Origin: Sequoia sempervirens
Taxonomy: Eukaryota > Streptophyta > Pinopsida > Cupressales > Cupressaceae
DNA: 64,000 nucleotides
Assembly (NCBI GenBank): GCA_007258455.2
Contig: VDFB02193867.1
Coordinates: 567,513,742-567,577,741, forward strand
Direction of reading: 5' to 3'
Of this stretch, positions 34,985-46,631 are shown in pieces. The position numbers and the translations under genes were made by a program. Below the pieces are notes generated by a model. That model was given only the letters and a program-made list of their open reading frames with translations. It searched no databases and had not been told where the DNA came from. The stretch's first letter is position 1. Every line of letters begins with the position of its first letter.

Positions 34985-35560
34985 ATGTTAGCATTGACAA
35001 GCTAGTGAGCTTAGCAAGGTAGTGAGCTCACTCACTAGCCTGCTAATGCAGTAGGGTTGAGAAGGTAAGGGCAGTGTATAACTCATAGAAATGGGGTCTC
35101 ACAGCTCTATGAGGCATACATTGCCCCTACCTTCTCAACCCTACCACATTGGCAGGCTAGTGAGTGAGCTAGCATATATCACTATGAGACCCCATTTCTA
35201 TGAGGCATACACTACCCCTACCTTCTCAACCCTACCGCATTGGAAGGCTAGTGAGTGAGCTAGCTTGCTAATGCTCCACTAGCTTGCCAATGTGATAGGG
35301 TTGAGAAGGTAGGGGCAGCGTATGCCACATAGAAATGGGGTCTCACAGTGATGTGATAGGGTTGAGAAGGTAGGGGTAGTGTATGCCTCATAAAAATGGG
35401 GTCTCACAGTGGAGACCCCATTTGTATGAGGCATACACTGCCCCTACCTTCTCAACCCTACCGCATTGGTAAGCTAGTGAGTGAGCTAGCTTGCCAATGC
35501 TCCACTAGTTTACCAATGTGGTACTAGGGTTGAGAAGGTAGGGGAAGTGTGATAGCAACC
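34985..35560. repeat. Cluster of alternating inverted repeats (foldback-like)
   Basis: A ~55-bp module (GTAGGGTTGAGAAGGTAGGG, then CAGTGTATGCCTCATAGAAA, then TGGGGTCTCACA) occurs in plus orientation near 35050, 35298, 35350 and 35525, and inverted near 35107, 35185 and 35412. A second module, GCTAGTGAGTGAGCTAGC, is itself palindromic and accompanies it. Confidence 0.8.
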
Positions 35561-36890
35561 TAGGTGGTGAACACCCCAACCAACTCAAAATGATCAGACT
35601 GAAACAAGAAACCAACCCCTTAAACACTATACACTCAACTTATCCCAAACACACACCTAAAGGCTTGTAGCCCTCAAAAAATATTTTTTTCTCAATATCT
35701 TTTAGAGAAGGCCATACAAAGACCTAAAAAACATAATATGAGACACAATTCAACTCCTAACACAACATACCAAAAGGTTTCAAGATATTTCTTTGCAACA
35801 ATATTGAAAACCAATAGGTCGCCCTACCTTTTAGGCCACCAAATAGCCCTCTTTTACAAAGGAGGTACCTCCAAAACACTTTTTTTTCACCAAATATCAA
35901 TTGATAGTCACTAATTGTGTTACAAAACAACAAATTCCACCATTATTTATTAGATCCTTGACCTCTAAAATGTTGTACCACCAAACCCTCAAATTTTAAT
36001 TAAATAACCTAAGGTTTATTGAAAGTCTTGACAACTGGTCTTACCATACCTCACCAATGCCAAAAATGCTTCAAAAATACCCTGCAAAAACTCAAAAAAC
36101 CATTACACGGAAATTTCCTTCAACATTTCATCAAAACCCTTCTTTAACACCCCATTTACACAAGGAAAACAATGTAATTCTACCCTAGGGAATCACCTAA
36201 TTTCAAACAACTTCCTCTACCTTCAGGACAATGTGGAAACCTAACCTATCATATAAAAATTCATTGCACCAAGATATAGGTCATGAAAATAGATGGAATG
36301 AATAGGACATCATTTAGACTTCAATCAAACCCTTGACTGGCCTTTAATAGTATGTTTCAGAAAAATAAAGAAATCTCCCTCAAATATAAATGTTAGACTC
36401 TCAAACCAGATGCAAATGAGAGTTAAAACATGCTTCTACAAGATACAATGAATTTGAAAGAAATTTCAAATAGTATGGGTCCGTACAGTGCTTGAAAAGT
36501 TCAAAAATACAAATAAATAACATAAATAACATTGTATAAATCTTCCTTACAACATTCAATAACCCATATTCAAGTCTTTTGGAGGCTTTTATAAATATTT
36601 CCTTCAAATTCCAACCACTCAACACCTATAACTGGCTTTTAAACTTCTATGTCCCTCCAACTTCCTAAAAGTTGCATTTTTTGAAATTTTTGCTTGTGAC
36701 AACATTTACATTTTTTGCAACCTTTTACATTTTAACTCAAATGACTCAAAAACCACCCAATTACATAGAAAATGGTCACAATAGACCTTATTTAATATAG
36801 ATAGATTCAAATTACTCCAAACTCCCTAGACTTACCTAATGACCCACCTATCAAACCTTCAAATGATCAAATTTGCAAATAAGGGCTTAG
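35561..36890. other. DNA between inverted-repeat clusters
   Basis: No gene recognised. It could be the interior of a foldback element bounded by the clusters at 34985-35560 and 36895-37015. Confidence 0.35.
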
Positions 36891-36894
36891 ATGC

Positions 36895-37015
36895 CTCTAC
36901 ACCACATCGTATGCCTCATATATATGGGGTCTCACGGTGATGAACATCACCATGAGAACCCATTTATATGAGGAATATGATGCCCCTACCTTCTCAACCC
37001 TACCGCATTGTAATC
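36895..37015. repeat. Distal copies of the inverted-repeat module
   Basis: GTATGCCTCATATATATGGG followed by GTCTCACGGTGATG, then an inverted copy ending CCCTACCTTCTCAACCCTAC. It matches the cluster at 34985-35560. Confidence 0.75.
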
Positions 37016-37186
37016 ATGGCATGCCCTTGCACCACCTTTGTCTATGTTAGAAATACTCTTGTATAGGATAATTGTAAGTATTTTTTATGAAGCCTTGAAT
37101 GACATATATTTCATTTATTTGAATGGATAAATTTTTTGGGAACTAATATTCATCTCATTACCATGCTATAGGTAAAATTATCTGCC

Positions 37187-38690
37187 ATGCCAAAGAAACA
37201 AAGAATGAATAAACTAACAGATGAAGATTATGAAACCTTCAAAGTAAAGGAGAGAGAATGGGTAGTGGCATATCGTGAAAAGAAGAAATTGGATACGATT
37301 GAAAAAAGAAAGCTAATTGAAGAGGAACTACAAGCATCAGAAAGAGAACAAGCATTGGCAACATAAAGGGAATGAATACAAAAGAGTTGTGGTAGGATAG
37401 ATTCAGATACCATAGTTGGAGACAGTCTGTCTACCGCAAGTGAATACGAAGGGACACCATTAAGCACTAGTGAATATGGAGGACACCATCTACCATAAAT
37501 GAATATGGAGGGACACCATCTACCACAAGTGAATATGGTTGGACACCATCCACCGCATCTCAATTTGAGAGTACATCATCACTCGGATTTGATGAAGAAG
37601 GTATGCCATCATCCCCACATGAACCTCAAGGTATGTCTTCTACTCCACCCTCGATCGAAGGTACACAATCTAGCCAATCTCAATTAAATATTGATGAAAT
37701 TCCTAATGTTGAGATGCATGTGCCTAGGAGAACACCACCTAGAATTTCGCATAGAAAGCTAAAGTATTTGATTAATATTGATGAGGATATTTTGTAGCAC
37801 ATGGAAGGTAATATTTCAACATGCACTTGTAGAAGATATGTTGATAAGATTTGAAAAGTATTCTTTGAAAGGCTAAATGAGACCACAAGATGTCAACTAT
37901 TTGTTGAAATGATTCAGGGTATAAAGTATAGAAACATCATGAAGACTCTTCGGTTAAGAACATCGAATGCATCAAGTGAAAAAACTATTGTGAAGAATCT
38001 AATGGATGCTTATGAGAGTGTGGGTAAGACCTCATGCTCAAAGGATAGTAATGTCACCCGACGTATCATTACATTGACTTTGGTAAGCAATCAAACAAAG
38101 AGAGCTCATCTCATTAGAAAGATGCGTGAAGAAATGAGAATTAGTAGAAATTTTTTATTAAAATCCATTCAAAGGCAACAAAGAATTGAGGGCAGTGATT
38201 CAAATGAATTATGGGCATTCTCGGGGACATTTCCACAAAAAGATTAAAAAGTTGTTGAAGCATTGAGAGCAAAAATTGAAGAGTATTGGAAGAATAACAT
38301 AAGACCATCTCTGAATCAAAGGGATGTGGTAAGAAGGAGAATTGGTAGTCGAAACCATGAGCCACATACAAAGCATTTTTTGGATACAACTCAAACCCAA
38401 ATTTTCCATAAATTTCAAAAGGATTATCCTCAAATTAGTATTTGTTAAAGATATTTTGAAATGCTTAAACCTTTTTATGTCAAGATAAATAACACATGCA
38501 CCACTTGTTGTTGTAGACTACATATTGAACTCTCTAATCATTATGATGTTTATCATTCTATATGTTTAGATTTGCATACTAATGATGTTTTGTAGGATTG
38601 TGGCATAGAAGCCCCACCAAAATCTTCAAGAGAGTTCTTATCAAAAAATTTATGTGAAATAGAGGATGGCCAAACATGTAGAATTGCTCT
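37187..38690 (+). pseudogene. Decayed gene of unknown family, basic/Cys-containing protein
   Basis: A frame from ATG 37187 gives MPKKQRMNKLTDEDYETF and a charged helix (EKRKLIEEELQASEREQ). After a frameshift one frame runs from about 37480 to 38690 with five stops. It has an imperfect SEYGGTPST repeat (about 37435-37560), a basic stretch (PRRTPPRISHRKLKYL), then RPSLNQRDVVRRRIGSR, HTKHFLDTTQTQIF, and a Cys cluster CTTCCCRLHIELSNHYDVYH. The coherent frame shows a real former gene. The layout suggests a transposon-borne protein, but I cannot name the family. It ends where the satellite array begins. Confidence 0.6.
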
Positions 38691-39980
38691 GAGCTACGTT
38701 TAACTAGATCAATCCCTTAAGAGTCCAAAGTGCAAAATGGGTGCAAACTTTAGCATGTTGTTACTTGGATATCGTGATTCTTAGAAACTTCTCATCTAAT
38801 CCTATAAGATCACGTTGGGCCCCTCTACAATAACCTCTCTTGGTTTTCTCTATATCAGAGGCATTTTCTTGTGGTGGTGAATTTTTACTTGGGGAAAATT
38901 TTATCATGCAAGTAGTTGAAAGATGCAAAGTGGTGTAACTTTCATTCTGCAACTTGTGTGACCAAATAGACGGTTCCAACCTCTCTAAATAGGTATGTTT
39001 ACTCTAGGCATGGTCCTCTTTCACACCCAAACACACATAATCGCTTCAAACTATGTTAAAATAGATTGATCCCTTAAGAGTCCAAAGTACAAAATGGTTG
39101 CAAACTTACGCATGTTGTTACTTGGATACCATGATGCTTAGAAACTTATTGTCTAATCCTATGGGATTGTGTTGGGCCCCTCTACAATAACCTCTCTCAG
39201 TTTTTGCTATCTTGAGGGCATTTTCCCGTGGTGGTAAATTTTCACTTGGGGAAAAAATTGTCAAATGCAAGTAGTTGAAAGTTTCAAAGTGGTGCAACTT
39301 TTGTTCTGCGACTCGTGTGACCAAACAAACTATTCCAATGCGTCTAAATAGGCATAGTCCTCTTTCACACCCAAACACAGAATTTCTCTAAGCTACATTC
39401 AACCAGATCGATCTCTTAAGATTCCAAAGCGCAAAATGGCTACAAACTTCAAGATATTATTACTCGGATACCATAACACTTAGAAACTTCTCATCTAATC
39501 TTATGGGATCATGTTGAGCCCCTTTACAATAACCTCTATCAGTTTTCGCTATCTCAGAAGAATTTTCCCATGGTGGCAATTTTCACTTGGGGAAAAAGTT
39601 GTCAAATGCAGGTAGTTGAAAGTTGCAAACTGGTGCAACTTTCGTTTTGAAACTCATGTAACCAAAAAAATTGTTCCAATGCATCTGAATAGGTATGTTT
39701 ATTCTAGGCATAGTCCTCTTTCACACACAAACATGCAAAATTTCTTTGAGCTACATTCAACCAAATCAATCCCTTAATAGTCCAAAGTACAAAATGGATG
39801 CAAACTTCAACATGTTGTTACTCGGATATCATGATGTTTAGGAACTTCTCATCTAATCCTATGGGATCATGTTGGTCACCTCTACAATAACCTCTCTTGG
39901 TTTTTGTTATGTCAGAGTGGTTTTCCTATGGTGGTGGATTTTCACTTGATGGAAAAAGTGTCAAATGCAAACGGTGAAAA
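38690..39980. repeat. ~355-bp tandem repeat array, left part
   Basis: The phrase GATCAATCCCTTAAGAGTCC recurs at about 38709, 39065, 39409 and 39765, giving spacings of 344-356 bp. Each unit includes AATAACCTCTCT, TTTTCACTTGGGG and AAGTGGTGCAACTTTC. The fourth unit is cut by the CACTA element. Confidence 0.9.
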
Positions 39981-39993
39981 CACTACAACAAAT
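39981..39993 (+). repeat. CACTA left terminal inverted repeat
   Basis: CACTACAACAAAT; at least 12 bases are inverted at 62781-62793. Confidence 0.88.
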
Positions 39994-40134
39994 CCCTATG
40001 ATTAGCTCCCTTTTTGCTTCCACCCACTATTTTAATGTATTTTTCTGCAATTTTTTGTAAAATTTGACACTATTTATTGGGATGGCATTATTTTTGGCAT
40101 TTTTTGCACCAATTAAAATTAGTAGGCACTAAAT

Positions 40135-40435
40135 TAGGCACTAATTAGAGCCTAGTTTAATGTTATATTTAACATTGGGTTTAGCACCAGGTTTAGCATC
40201 AGGTCTAGCACTAGGTTTAGTACCAAGTTTAGTGTTGGATTTAGTGCCAAGTTTAGCATCAAGTTTAGCACCGAGTTTAGCGTCAGGTTTAGTGTCGGAT
40301 TTAGCGCCAAGTAGGCACTAAATTAGGCACTAATTAGCACTTAGTTTAGCGTCGGGTTTTGCATTAGGTTTAGCATTGGGTTTAGCACCAAATTTAGCAC
40401 CATATTTAGCACCTAATTTAGCACCCAATTGTTTT
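40135..40435. repeat. CACTA left subterminal repeats
   Basis: About 20 copies of a 10-14-base unit such as GGTTTAGCACCA or TTTAGCATCA. The phrase AGTAGGCACTAAATTAGGCA also occurs twice, 174 bp apart. Confidence 0.85.
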
Positions 40436-40455
40436 GATCTAGTAGGGATCAAGGG

Positions 40456-41265
40456 TTAAGGGATTAGGGGTGTTAGAACAAAAGATCCTTCCCCAATATT
40501 CACTAGCCTTCAATTAATTGCCTACATTTCACTTGCATCAAAATATCCCTCAACCCTCAACCCTCAACCCTAATCCTTCAACCCTCAACCCTCAACCTTA
40601 AACCCTAAACCCTCAACCCCTATACCCTCTACCCTATACATTGGACCCTCAACCCTAATCCTTCAACTATATACCCTCAAACCTATACCCTAAATGCTCT
40701 ACCCTCAACCCTTAACCATCAACCCTAAATCCTTAAACCTTGCTTCTACCCTCTACCATCAACCCTAATCCCTCAACCCTATACCCTCAACCCAATACCC
40801 TATACCATCAACCCTATAGGTCCTCAACTCTATACCCTCAATTCTCAACCCTCTACCCTATATATTGGATCCTCAACCCTCATATATATATATCTAACCC
40901 TCCCTCCTCTTCTCTCCTTGTCCTTATCTCACTTCTCCCTCCATCCCTCATTCCATCCATCAACCCTCCCTCTCTACCCTAATCCCTCAACCCTAAACCC
41001 TCAATGTCTCTAAGCCCTTAAACCCTAAATCCTTAAACTGGTATCTACCCTCCACCCTCAACCCAATACCCTCTACCCTCAACCCTCAACCCTCAACCCT
41101 TAAACCCTTAAACCCAAGTAAAATCTCTACCCTAATCAATCAACCCTCAACCCTTAATCCCCCAACCCTTATACCCTCAACACTCAGCCCTCAACCCTTA
41201 AACCCTAATCCCTCAACCCTTATACCCTCTACCCTATACATTGGACCCTCAACCCTATACCCTTG
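40456..41265 (-). repeat. Degenerate telomere-like repeat, C-rich strand
   Basis: Tandem 7-base units CCCTCAA, CCCTAAA, CCCTATA, CCCTAAT and CCCTCTA dominate, with T/C-rich interruptions near 40900-40960. The orientation is opposite to the G-rich array at 32645-32977. It lies inside the CACTA element. Confidence 0.8.
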
Positions 41266-42132
41266 GTGTCACTGCAAGGGAATAAAAATTCAACTGTATC
41301 CCTTTTTTACATTTTATGGAATAATACACCTCATTTCTACATTCAATCATCTACAAATTTGCTCATGTTTTAGATTTTTGAGTAAAGGATAAAAAAATGT
41401 TTTTAAAGGATAATATGAAGATAATAGTATGATCTTAACTTTGAGATTTAATAGCATTTGAATTAAATGGAATTTTTATCTTCTTTTCAATTAAAAATTG
41501 TAATATTTAATTTGTAAAATATTATAAAATAAATAAATAATAATAAAATTTATATGTTAAATATTAATCATTATTTAGAATTTGTTTTTCACAATAATAA
41601 TATGAATTGTTTGGAAGAAATGCAAGAGGTAGATCTATTTTAATTAAAAATAATCTTAGGGTGCAAGGAATCTAATGTAATATCACAATCACAATCACAA
41701 AATCTTTTTAAATTATAATAATTAAAATCATAATTTAATGATTAAATTATATATTTAATTCATATTCATTTTAGTTTTATTTAAAGCATAGTAATGAGAC
41801 CAGGACTCAGCTTGAACTCAGCTAGGGTGACTCTACTTGGGACTAGAAAATTTGATATTTTTAAGGATTTAAAACTTGTTTCAAGCATGCTTTATTGAAT
41901 AAACCTTAAAGACACAATAACATTATTAAATAGAAGAAAATTTTATCACATACACAAGTATACATCGATCACATAAGTATAAAGTACATAAATTGTAGCT
42001 GAGTTGCTAAAGGAAATATCACACACTTAGATATATAAATATAGTCAAATGTATACAAAACTCATGGAATATGAAATCCATGACATCGAATGTTCCAAAA
42101 AAATATGAAATATCAAAACAATAACTATAATT
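41266..42132. other. CACTA interior, AT-rich
   Basis: No gene recognised. The segment from about 41945 is the left copy of a duplication (see 41945-42612). Confidence 0.4.
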
Positions 42133-42612
42133 CTATGGCTCAAAGGAGTCTACATCCTTCCTGCAAAGGCATCTAAGGTGGGTCCTAGATGATGTAGCAA
42201 CTACAACCATAGTCTTTGCTTGTGACTCCATGCCACCCTCACCAACATTAGTTGTGGATGTGTTTGCTCGTGCTTTAGACTCCTCCTCTATCATGGCTAT
42301 AGCCTCAACCTCTCTATCTTCCTGGTCAACCCAATCAAGGTCTTCGTCACTAACACAAGTTTATTTTGATCATATAAGTATAAAGTTATAAACACAAATT
42401 GTAGTTGAGTTGCTCAAGGAAATAACAAACTTAGATATATAGTCAAAGACTCAAATGTATACAAAAATCATTGAATATGAAATCCATGACATCAAATGTT
42501 CCAAACAAATATGAAATATATTAAAACATTCTAAACAATAACTAGAATTCTATGGCTCATAGGAGCCTGCATCCTTCCTACGAATGTGTCTAAGATAGGT
42601 CCTAGATGATAC
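41945..42612. repeat. Direct duplication, about 405-bp spacing
   Basis: 41945-42200 and 42352-42612 share long similar stretches (GAATATGAAATCCATGACAT, AATTCTATGGCTCA, GGTCCTAGATGAT). The two copies are diverged, so the duplication is not recent. Confidence 0.75.
42133..42354 (-). pseudogene. C-terminal tail of an unidentified protein
   Basis: The minus strand gives about 73 residues without a stop: acidic VSDEDLDWVDQEDREVEAIA, then SKARANTSTTNVGEGG, ending SSRTHLRCLCRKDVDSFEP and TAG. The second duplication copy (42550-42612) encodes a similar ending, SSRTYLRHIRRKDAGSYEP and TAG. The conserved stop in both copies suggests a real former C-terminus. An acidic DWVD-type tail recalls some hAT transposases, but the family is not established. 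Confidence 0.4.
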
Positions 42613-42654
42613 AATAGCCATAATATCAAGTATCAGAGCAATTTTCGTAATGGC

Positions 42655-42925
42655 GTTGAGGGGCAGTTCCCTTTGAGGGGGTCTAGGCACAATGCCTCTA
42701 GTGGGGTCAAGGGGTAGCGCCCCCAATGGGGTTAAGGAGAAACGCCCCTTCCGAGGGTCTGGGGCAGTGCCCCCAGCGGGGTCGAGGGGAAATGCCCCTC
42801 GTGGGGGTCTAGGGGTAGCGCCCCTAGTGGGTTCAAGACACAACGCCCCTTAAGGGGGTCTGGGGCAGCACCCCTAGCAGGGTCGAGGGGAAATGTGCCT
42901 CGTAGGGTCTTGGGGCAGTGCCCTG
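42655..42925. repeat. GC-rich hairpin minisatellite, 25-26-bp unit
   Basis: About ten units of the form GGGGTC(G/T)AGGGG, then AAATGCCCCTCGT. Each unit contains its own inverted repeat, for example GAGGGG...CCCCTC and CTAGGGG...CCCCTAG. It stands out sharply from AT-rich surroundings. The Pro/Arg-rich minus-strand frames here are translations of the repeat. Confidence 0.88.
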
Positions 42926-43197
42926 GGTGTGCTCCCTTTCACAATACAGGGGGCCAAGGTCAAGGGGTGGAGCTCTCACCACCAAGCTCAAACTAAGACC
43001 TCTAAAACCATACAAACCTTCATGGTGTACATCATTTTGCATTCGCAATAATTAAAAAAAAAACAAGTTTTAACTTTAAATTTCATGTAATTTTTTGCAC
43101 TTTTCATACCCTACTTGCTGAGTCCTATTGACAAGACTCACCTAAACTCCGCCAAATATAATACCTATCTTGATTTTCTATAAAAATCATAAAGAAA
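42926..43197. other. CACTA interior next to the gypsy insertion
   Basis: Nothing recognised. It ends with CTAAG (43198-43202), the target duplication of the gypsy element. Confidence 0.4.
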
Positions 43198-43202
43198 CTA
43201 AG

Positions 43203-44720
43203 TGATAGGGAGGCTACAGGAAGCAATCACAGATTCCTGGAAGCTGCAGGAATCAGTTACACTGTTTTCAGATGGTGCAGGAACCAATCACAGATTCCTG
43301 TGCTAGGCCTTGACATAGACCTCCTTGGTGAAATTTTTGTTCCACCCTAACCTATAGGAACTCTACCTTGTCTAAGTTCCCCAGGTTCTGCTGCCAACCT
43401 CACTATCTTGTCAAGTTTGCAACTACCAAACCAAATCTTGGTGCTATGACTCCTTTCTTTCTTAGCCTTTTATGCATCCAAAAGACTAATCCTCCCTCAA
43501 TACATGAATGAATCTTGCAGGGGTGAGGGGATGTTTTCCAAAACTCCAAAACAACCTCCTAGGGTTTCTAGAACTTCACTTAGACTCCATCTTACCAACA
43601 CTTGCATGAAGACTATTCCATAGGTTTTTCTCTTGAGCCACTATTTGGTCTCTGAACAGGGTTAAATTGCTTTTCCTCCTAAACCCACCAAAGAAATGTG
43701 GTTCTTGGCTTAGGAAATGTGTTTCCCCTATCTACAACTTCAATATTTCTAGGGTCTTGGCTCTATCCAAGCCATTCTTTGCCCTCATGCAAACACTACC
43801 CAGAAAACTAGGGTTTTTAACTGTCTAGAACCAGTTTTAGGACTGGTGAAAAGTTCTCCTCCTAAACGGATTGCTGGGCTCTCCTCCTTGGTACCACACG
43901 TGGCAAAGACCTTCCCCTAAATTCTCCAAAAATAATTTTTCAAAAATTTTTTCTCCCCTGCAAGTTATCAACGTTGTTCTGCAGCCTTTCCTAGCCGGGC
44001 TCTTCACTGGCTCGCCTAGGGCAAGACTTTTCTCATAACTCCTGCAACTAAAGAAAACCTAACACCTACCACTAAAATATGTATAGATATGGAGCCTGAC
44101 CATGTTCCCAACAATTCCATACTTCTAGGTACGGAGGGAATGCAGCCTAGAACTCCATTTTTACTTAGTTCTAGTCAAAACAGCAAATAAGGAAATAAAA
44201 CACAGAATTTACAAGAATGGATGAAACAATGGAACAGCTATCAAATGTGCCAAAATAAACTTCTAGAGGCTTCTCTACATGCTAGAAAAACCTACAAAAT
44301 GCCTCTTTTAATTCATTTAACTGCTGTCTTGCAAACAAGAACAGAAAAACACAGAAAATAAGACAAGAAAGTTGTTTTCTTTAATTTTTGGAAAAATAGT
44401 CCGTACAAAGAACTTGTAACCAACCAAAAAAGTCGTGGAATGCCTTAAATATGCCTTCCCAACAATTTAGGTTCTTGGGTCGAGACTTAAATGACCTAAA
44501 AATGCCTTTTTGTAAAACCCGCTGTGTTTACAGACATTTAACAATTTTTCACTATTTAGCAAAGTGAGCCTCTAAACTCATTGGAAACTTGACACCCTCT
44601 TTTCCAAAGACCAAAAACAACCCTAAGCACCTAAAATAATGGTCAAAATGACCTTATGATAGCACCACAAAATTAAAAACTCTAAAACAAAATAGTGTTT
44701 TACCTGGTGCTCCTGCACCA
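43203..44720 (-). repeat. 3' LTR of the gypsy element
   Basis: On the minus strand TGGTGCAGGAGC...CCTCCCTATCA. It differs from the 5' LTR at scattered positions and a few short indels. Confidence 0.95.
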
Positions 44721-44733
44721 TTCTCCCCCTCTC
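44721..44733 (-). other. Polypurine tract of the gypsy element
   Basis: GAGAGGGGGAGAA on the minus strand, directly upstream of the 3' LTR. Confidence 0.85.
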
Positions 44734-44744
44734 AGCACAAAAAA

Positions 44745-45956
44745 CTAAGGAAGTTTGGGAGAGATCAGAGACATATCAATGCCTTGCTTCTTAAAATCTA
44801 CTTCTTCTACCTAGGTATCTTTAGATTCATGCTTATCCTTCCATTTGACAAGATGCTCCATGTACACCTTGTGCCTTGTAGTCTTTTTCACTCTTGACTC
44901 CAAGATCTTTTCTGCTTGTAGCTTGTTTGGAGTTGGTATGGACATGTTGCTGATGTCCTTGAAGACCTCCTGACTGTCCTGATCCAGATCCTTGGCTGTC
45001 CCTTTATACTTGATTAGATCAGCCACATTGAACACTGGAGAGATGCCCAAATCTGCTGGTAATTCCACCTTGTATGCATTTTTACCATATTTGGCCAACA
45101 CCTTCCATGGACCCACTCTTTTCATTTGTAACTTGGTTGCCATGCCCTTCTGCAATCTAGATTTTTTGAGGTGGACCATAACATAGTCTCCAACTGCAAA
45201 TTGTACATCCTTCCTTGACAAATCAACATTCTCCTTCAACTTTTGAGTTGCTGCAGTAACTGTCTTCTTGACCTGCTCATGAATCTCCTGCATGGTCTGA
45301 GTGAAGTCTTCAGCATGTCCACTCCTATTCTCCATTGATCCAAGGTCTCTGAGTTCACAAATACCTCTTGGGTGCATCCCATACACAACCTCAAAAGGAC
45401 TTTTTCCTGTAGTTCTATTGACACTATCATTATAAGCATATTCAGCTTGAGAAATTACCATATCCCATGTCTGTCCATATTCTTTAGTCAAGCACCTCAG
45501 AAGATTACCTAGCACTCTATTAACCACCTTGGTTTGACCATCGGTCTGAGGATGGTAAGCTGATCCAAATGATAGATTTGTACCCAATCTGCTCCATAGA
45601 GTCTTCCAAAAATGACTCATGAACTTCACATCCCTGTCTGATACAATGCTCAATGGCAATCCATGGATTCTTACAACTTCCCTGAAGAAAAGATGGGCTA
45701 TGTAACTTGCATCATGTGTAGTTTTGCATGGAATAAAATGACTCATCTTACTAAATCTGTCTACCACAACATAAATACTGTCAAAACCAGTCTTGGTCTT
45801 AGGAAGACCTAGCACAAAATCCATGCTCACACACTCCCATGGTCTGTTTGGAATGGGTAAAGGTTGATACAAACCAGCATTGCTAGCTCCCCCTTTAGCT
45901 TTCATGCAAACAACACACTGTTCCACATACTTTTTGACATCTCTTGCTAACTTAGG
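44745..45956 (-). pseudogene. Gypsy integrase with chromodomain-like tail
   Basis: The open frame 44811-45926 (371 residues) begins with the CC half of the zinc finger (CVVCMKAK); the HH half is in the previous frame. The core shows Asp36 (SMDFVLGLP) and Asp97 (IVSDRDVKF), but the third catalytic residue is Lys133 in PQTDGQTKVVNR, where the family has Glu; spacing is DD35E. The C-terminus has ILESRVKKTTRHKVYMEHLV followed by KWKD, a chromodomain-type segment, then a TAG (44811-44813) where Trp is expected, and about 22 more codons to TAG near 44748. The Lys makes strand transfer very unlikely. Confidence 0.92.
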
Positions 45957-46631
45957 CTAGTAATAGAATCTTTGAACTAGCTCTAAAGTTTTATTAATAC
46001 CAAAATGCCCACTAAGACTGCCATTATGTTTTTCTTGAATCAAATTTTCTCTCATTGATCCTCTTCGAACACATAACTGATTACCCTTAAATAACAGTCC
46101 ATTTTGTAGTGTATACTCAGCAAACTGACTATGAAAATGATTCACAAAATTATAACATACCTTGTAGGCTTCTGAGAAATCTTCATCCTCACCATAGAGA
46201 TCCTTAAAACTTTCCAATCCTATGCTTTTCAGCTGTATCTCTTGAACTGTCAACATCCTCTTGCTTAATGCATCTGCCACTTTGTTTTGCTGTCCCTTCT
46301 TGTGCTTAATTGTAAATGTGAAAGCTTGAATGTACTCCATCCATTTCAAATGTCTATTACTCAACTTCTCTTGGGTGTTGATGTAACTAAGTGCCTGGTT
46401 ATCTGTGAAAACCACAAACTCTTTGGGTAACAAATAATGCCTCCACTTCCTAAGGGACTGCACTAAAGCATATAATTCTAGATCATAGGTAGAGTACTTT
46501 TGCTTGGATTCATTGAGCTTTTCACTAAAGAAGGCTACAGGCCTACCTTCTTGACTAAGTACTCCTCCTACAGCTACTCCACTTGCATCACACTCAACTG
46601 TGAACAACTTGTCAAAACTAGGCAACAACAA
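45957..46631 (-). pseudogene. Gypsy RNase H and integrase zinc finger start
   Basis: A 224-residue frame starts LPSFDKLFTVECDASGVAVG, with the RNase H Asp in ECDAS, then YSTYDLELYALVQSLRKWRH, VVFTDNQALSYI and KVADALSKR. It continues into the HH half of the integrase zinc finger (SGHFGINKT...). It ends at a TAG (45957-45959) in place of Trp. A one-base deletion near 46600 separates it from RT. RNase H degrades the RNA strand of the replication hybrid. Confidence 0.92.

Noticed and set aside
40456..41265. True chromosome end
   Set aside because: The units are degenerate, mixed with other sequence and enclosed by CACTA DNA on both sides.
42550..43048. Pro/Arg-rich minus-strand frames
   Set aside because: The upper part is only a translation of the GC-rich minisatellite.
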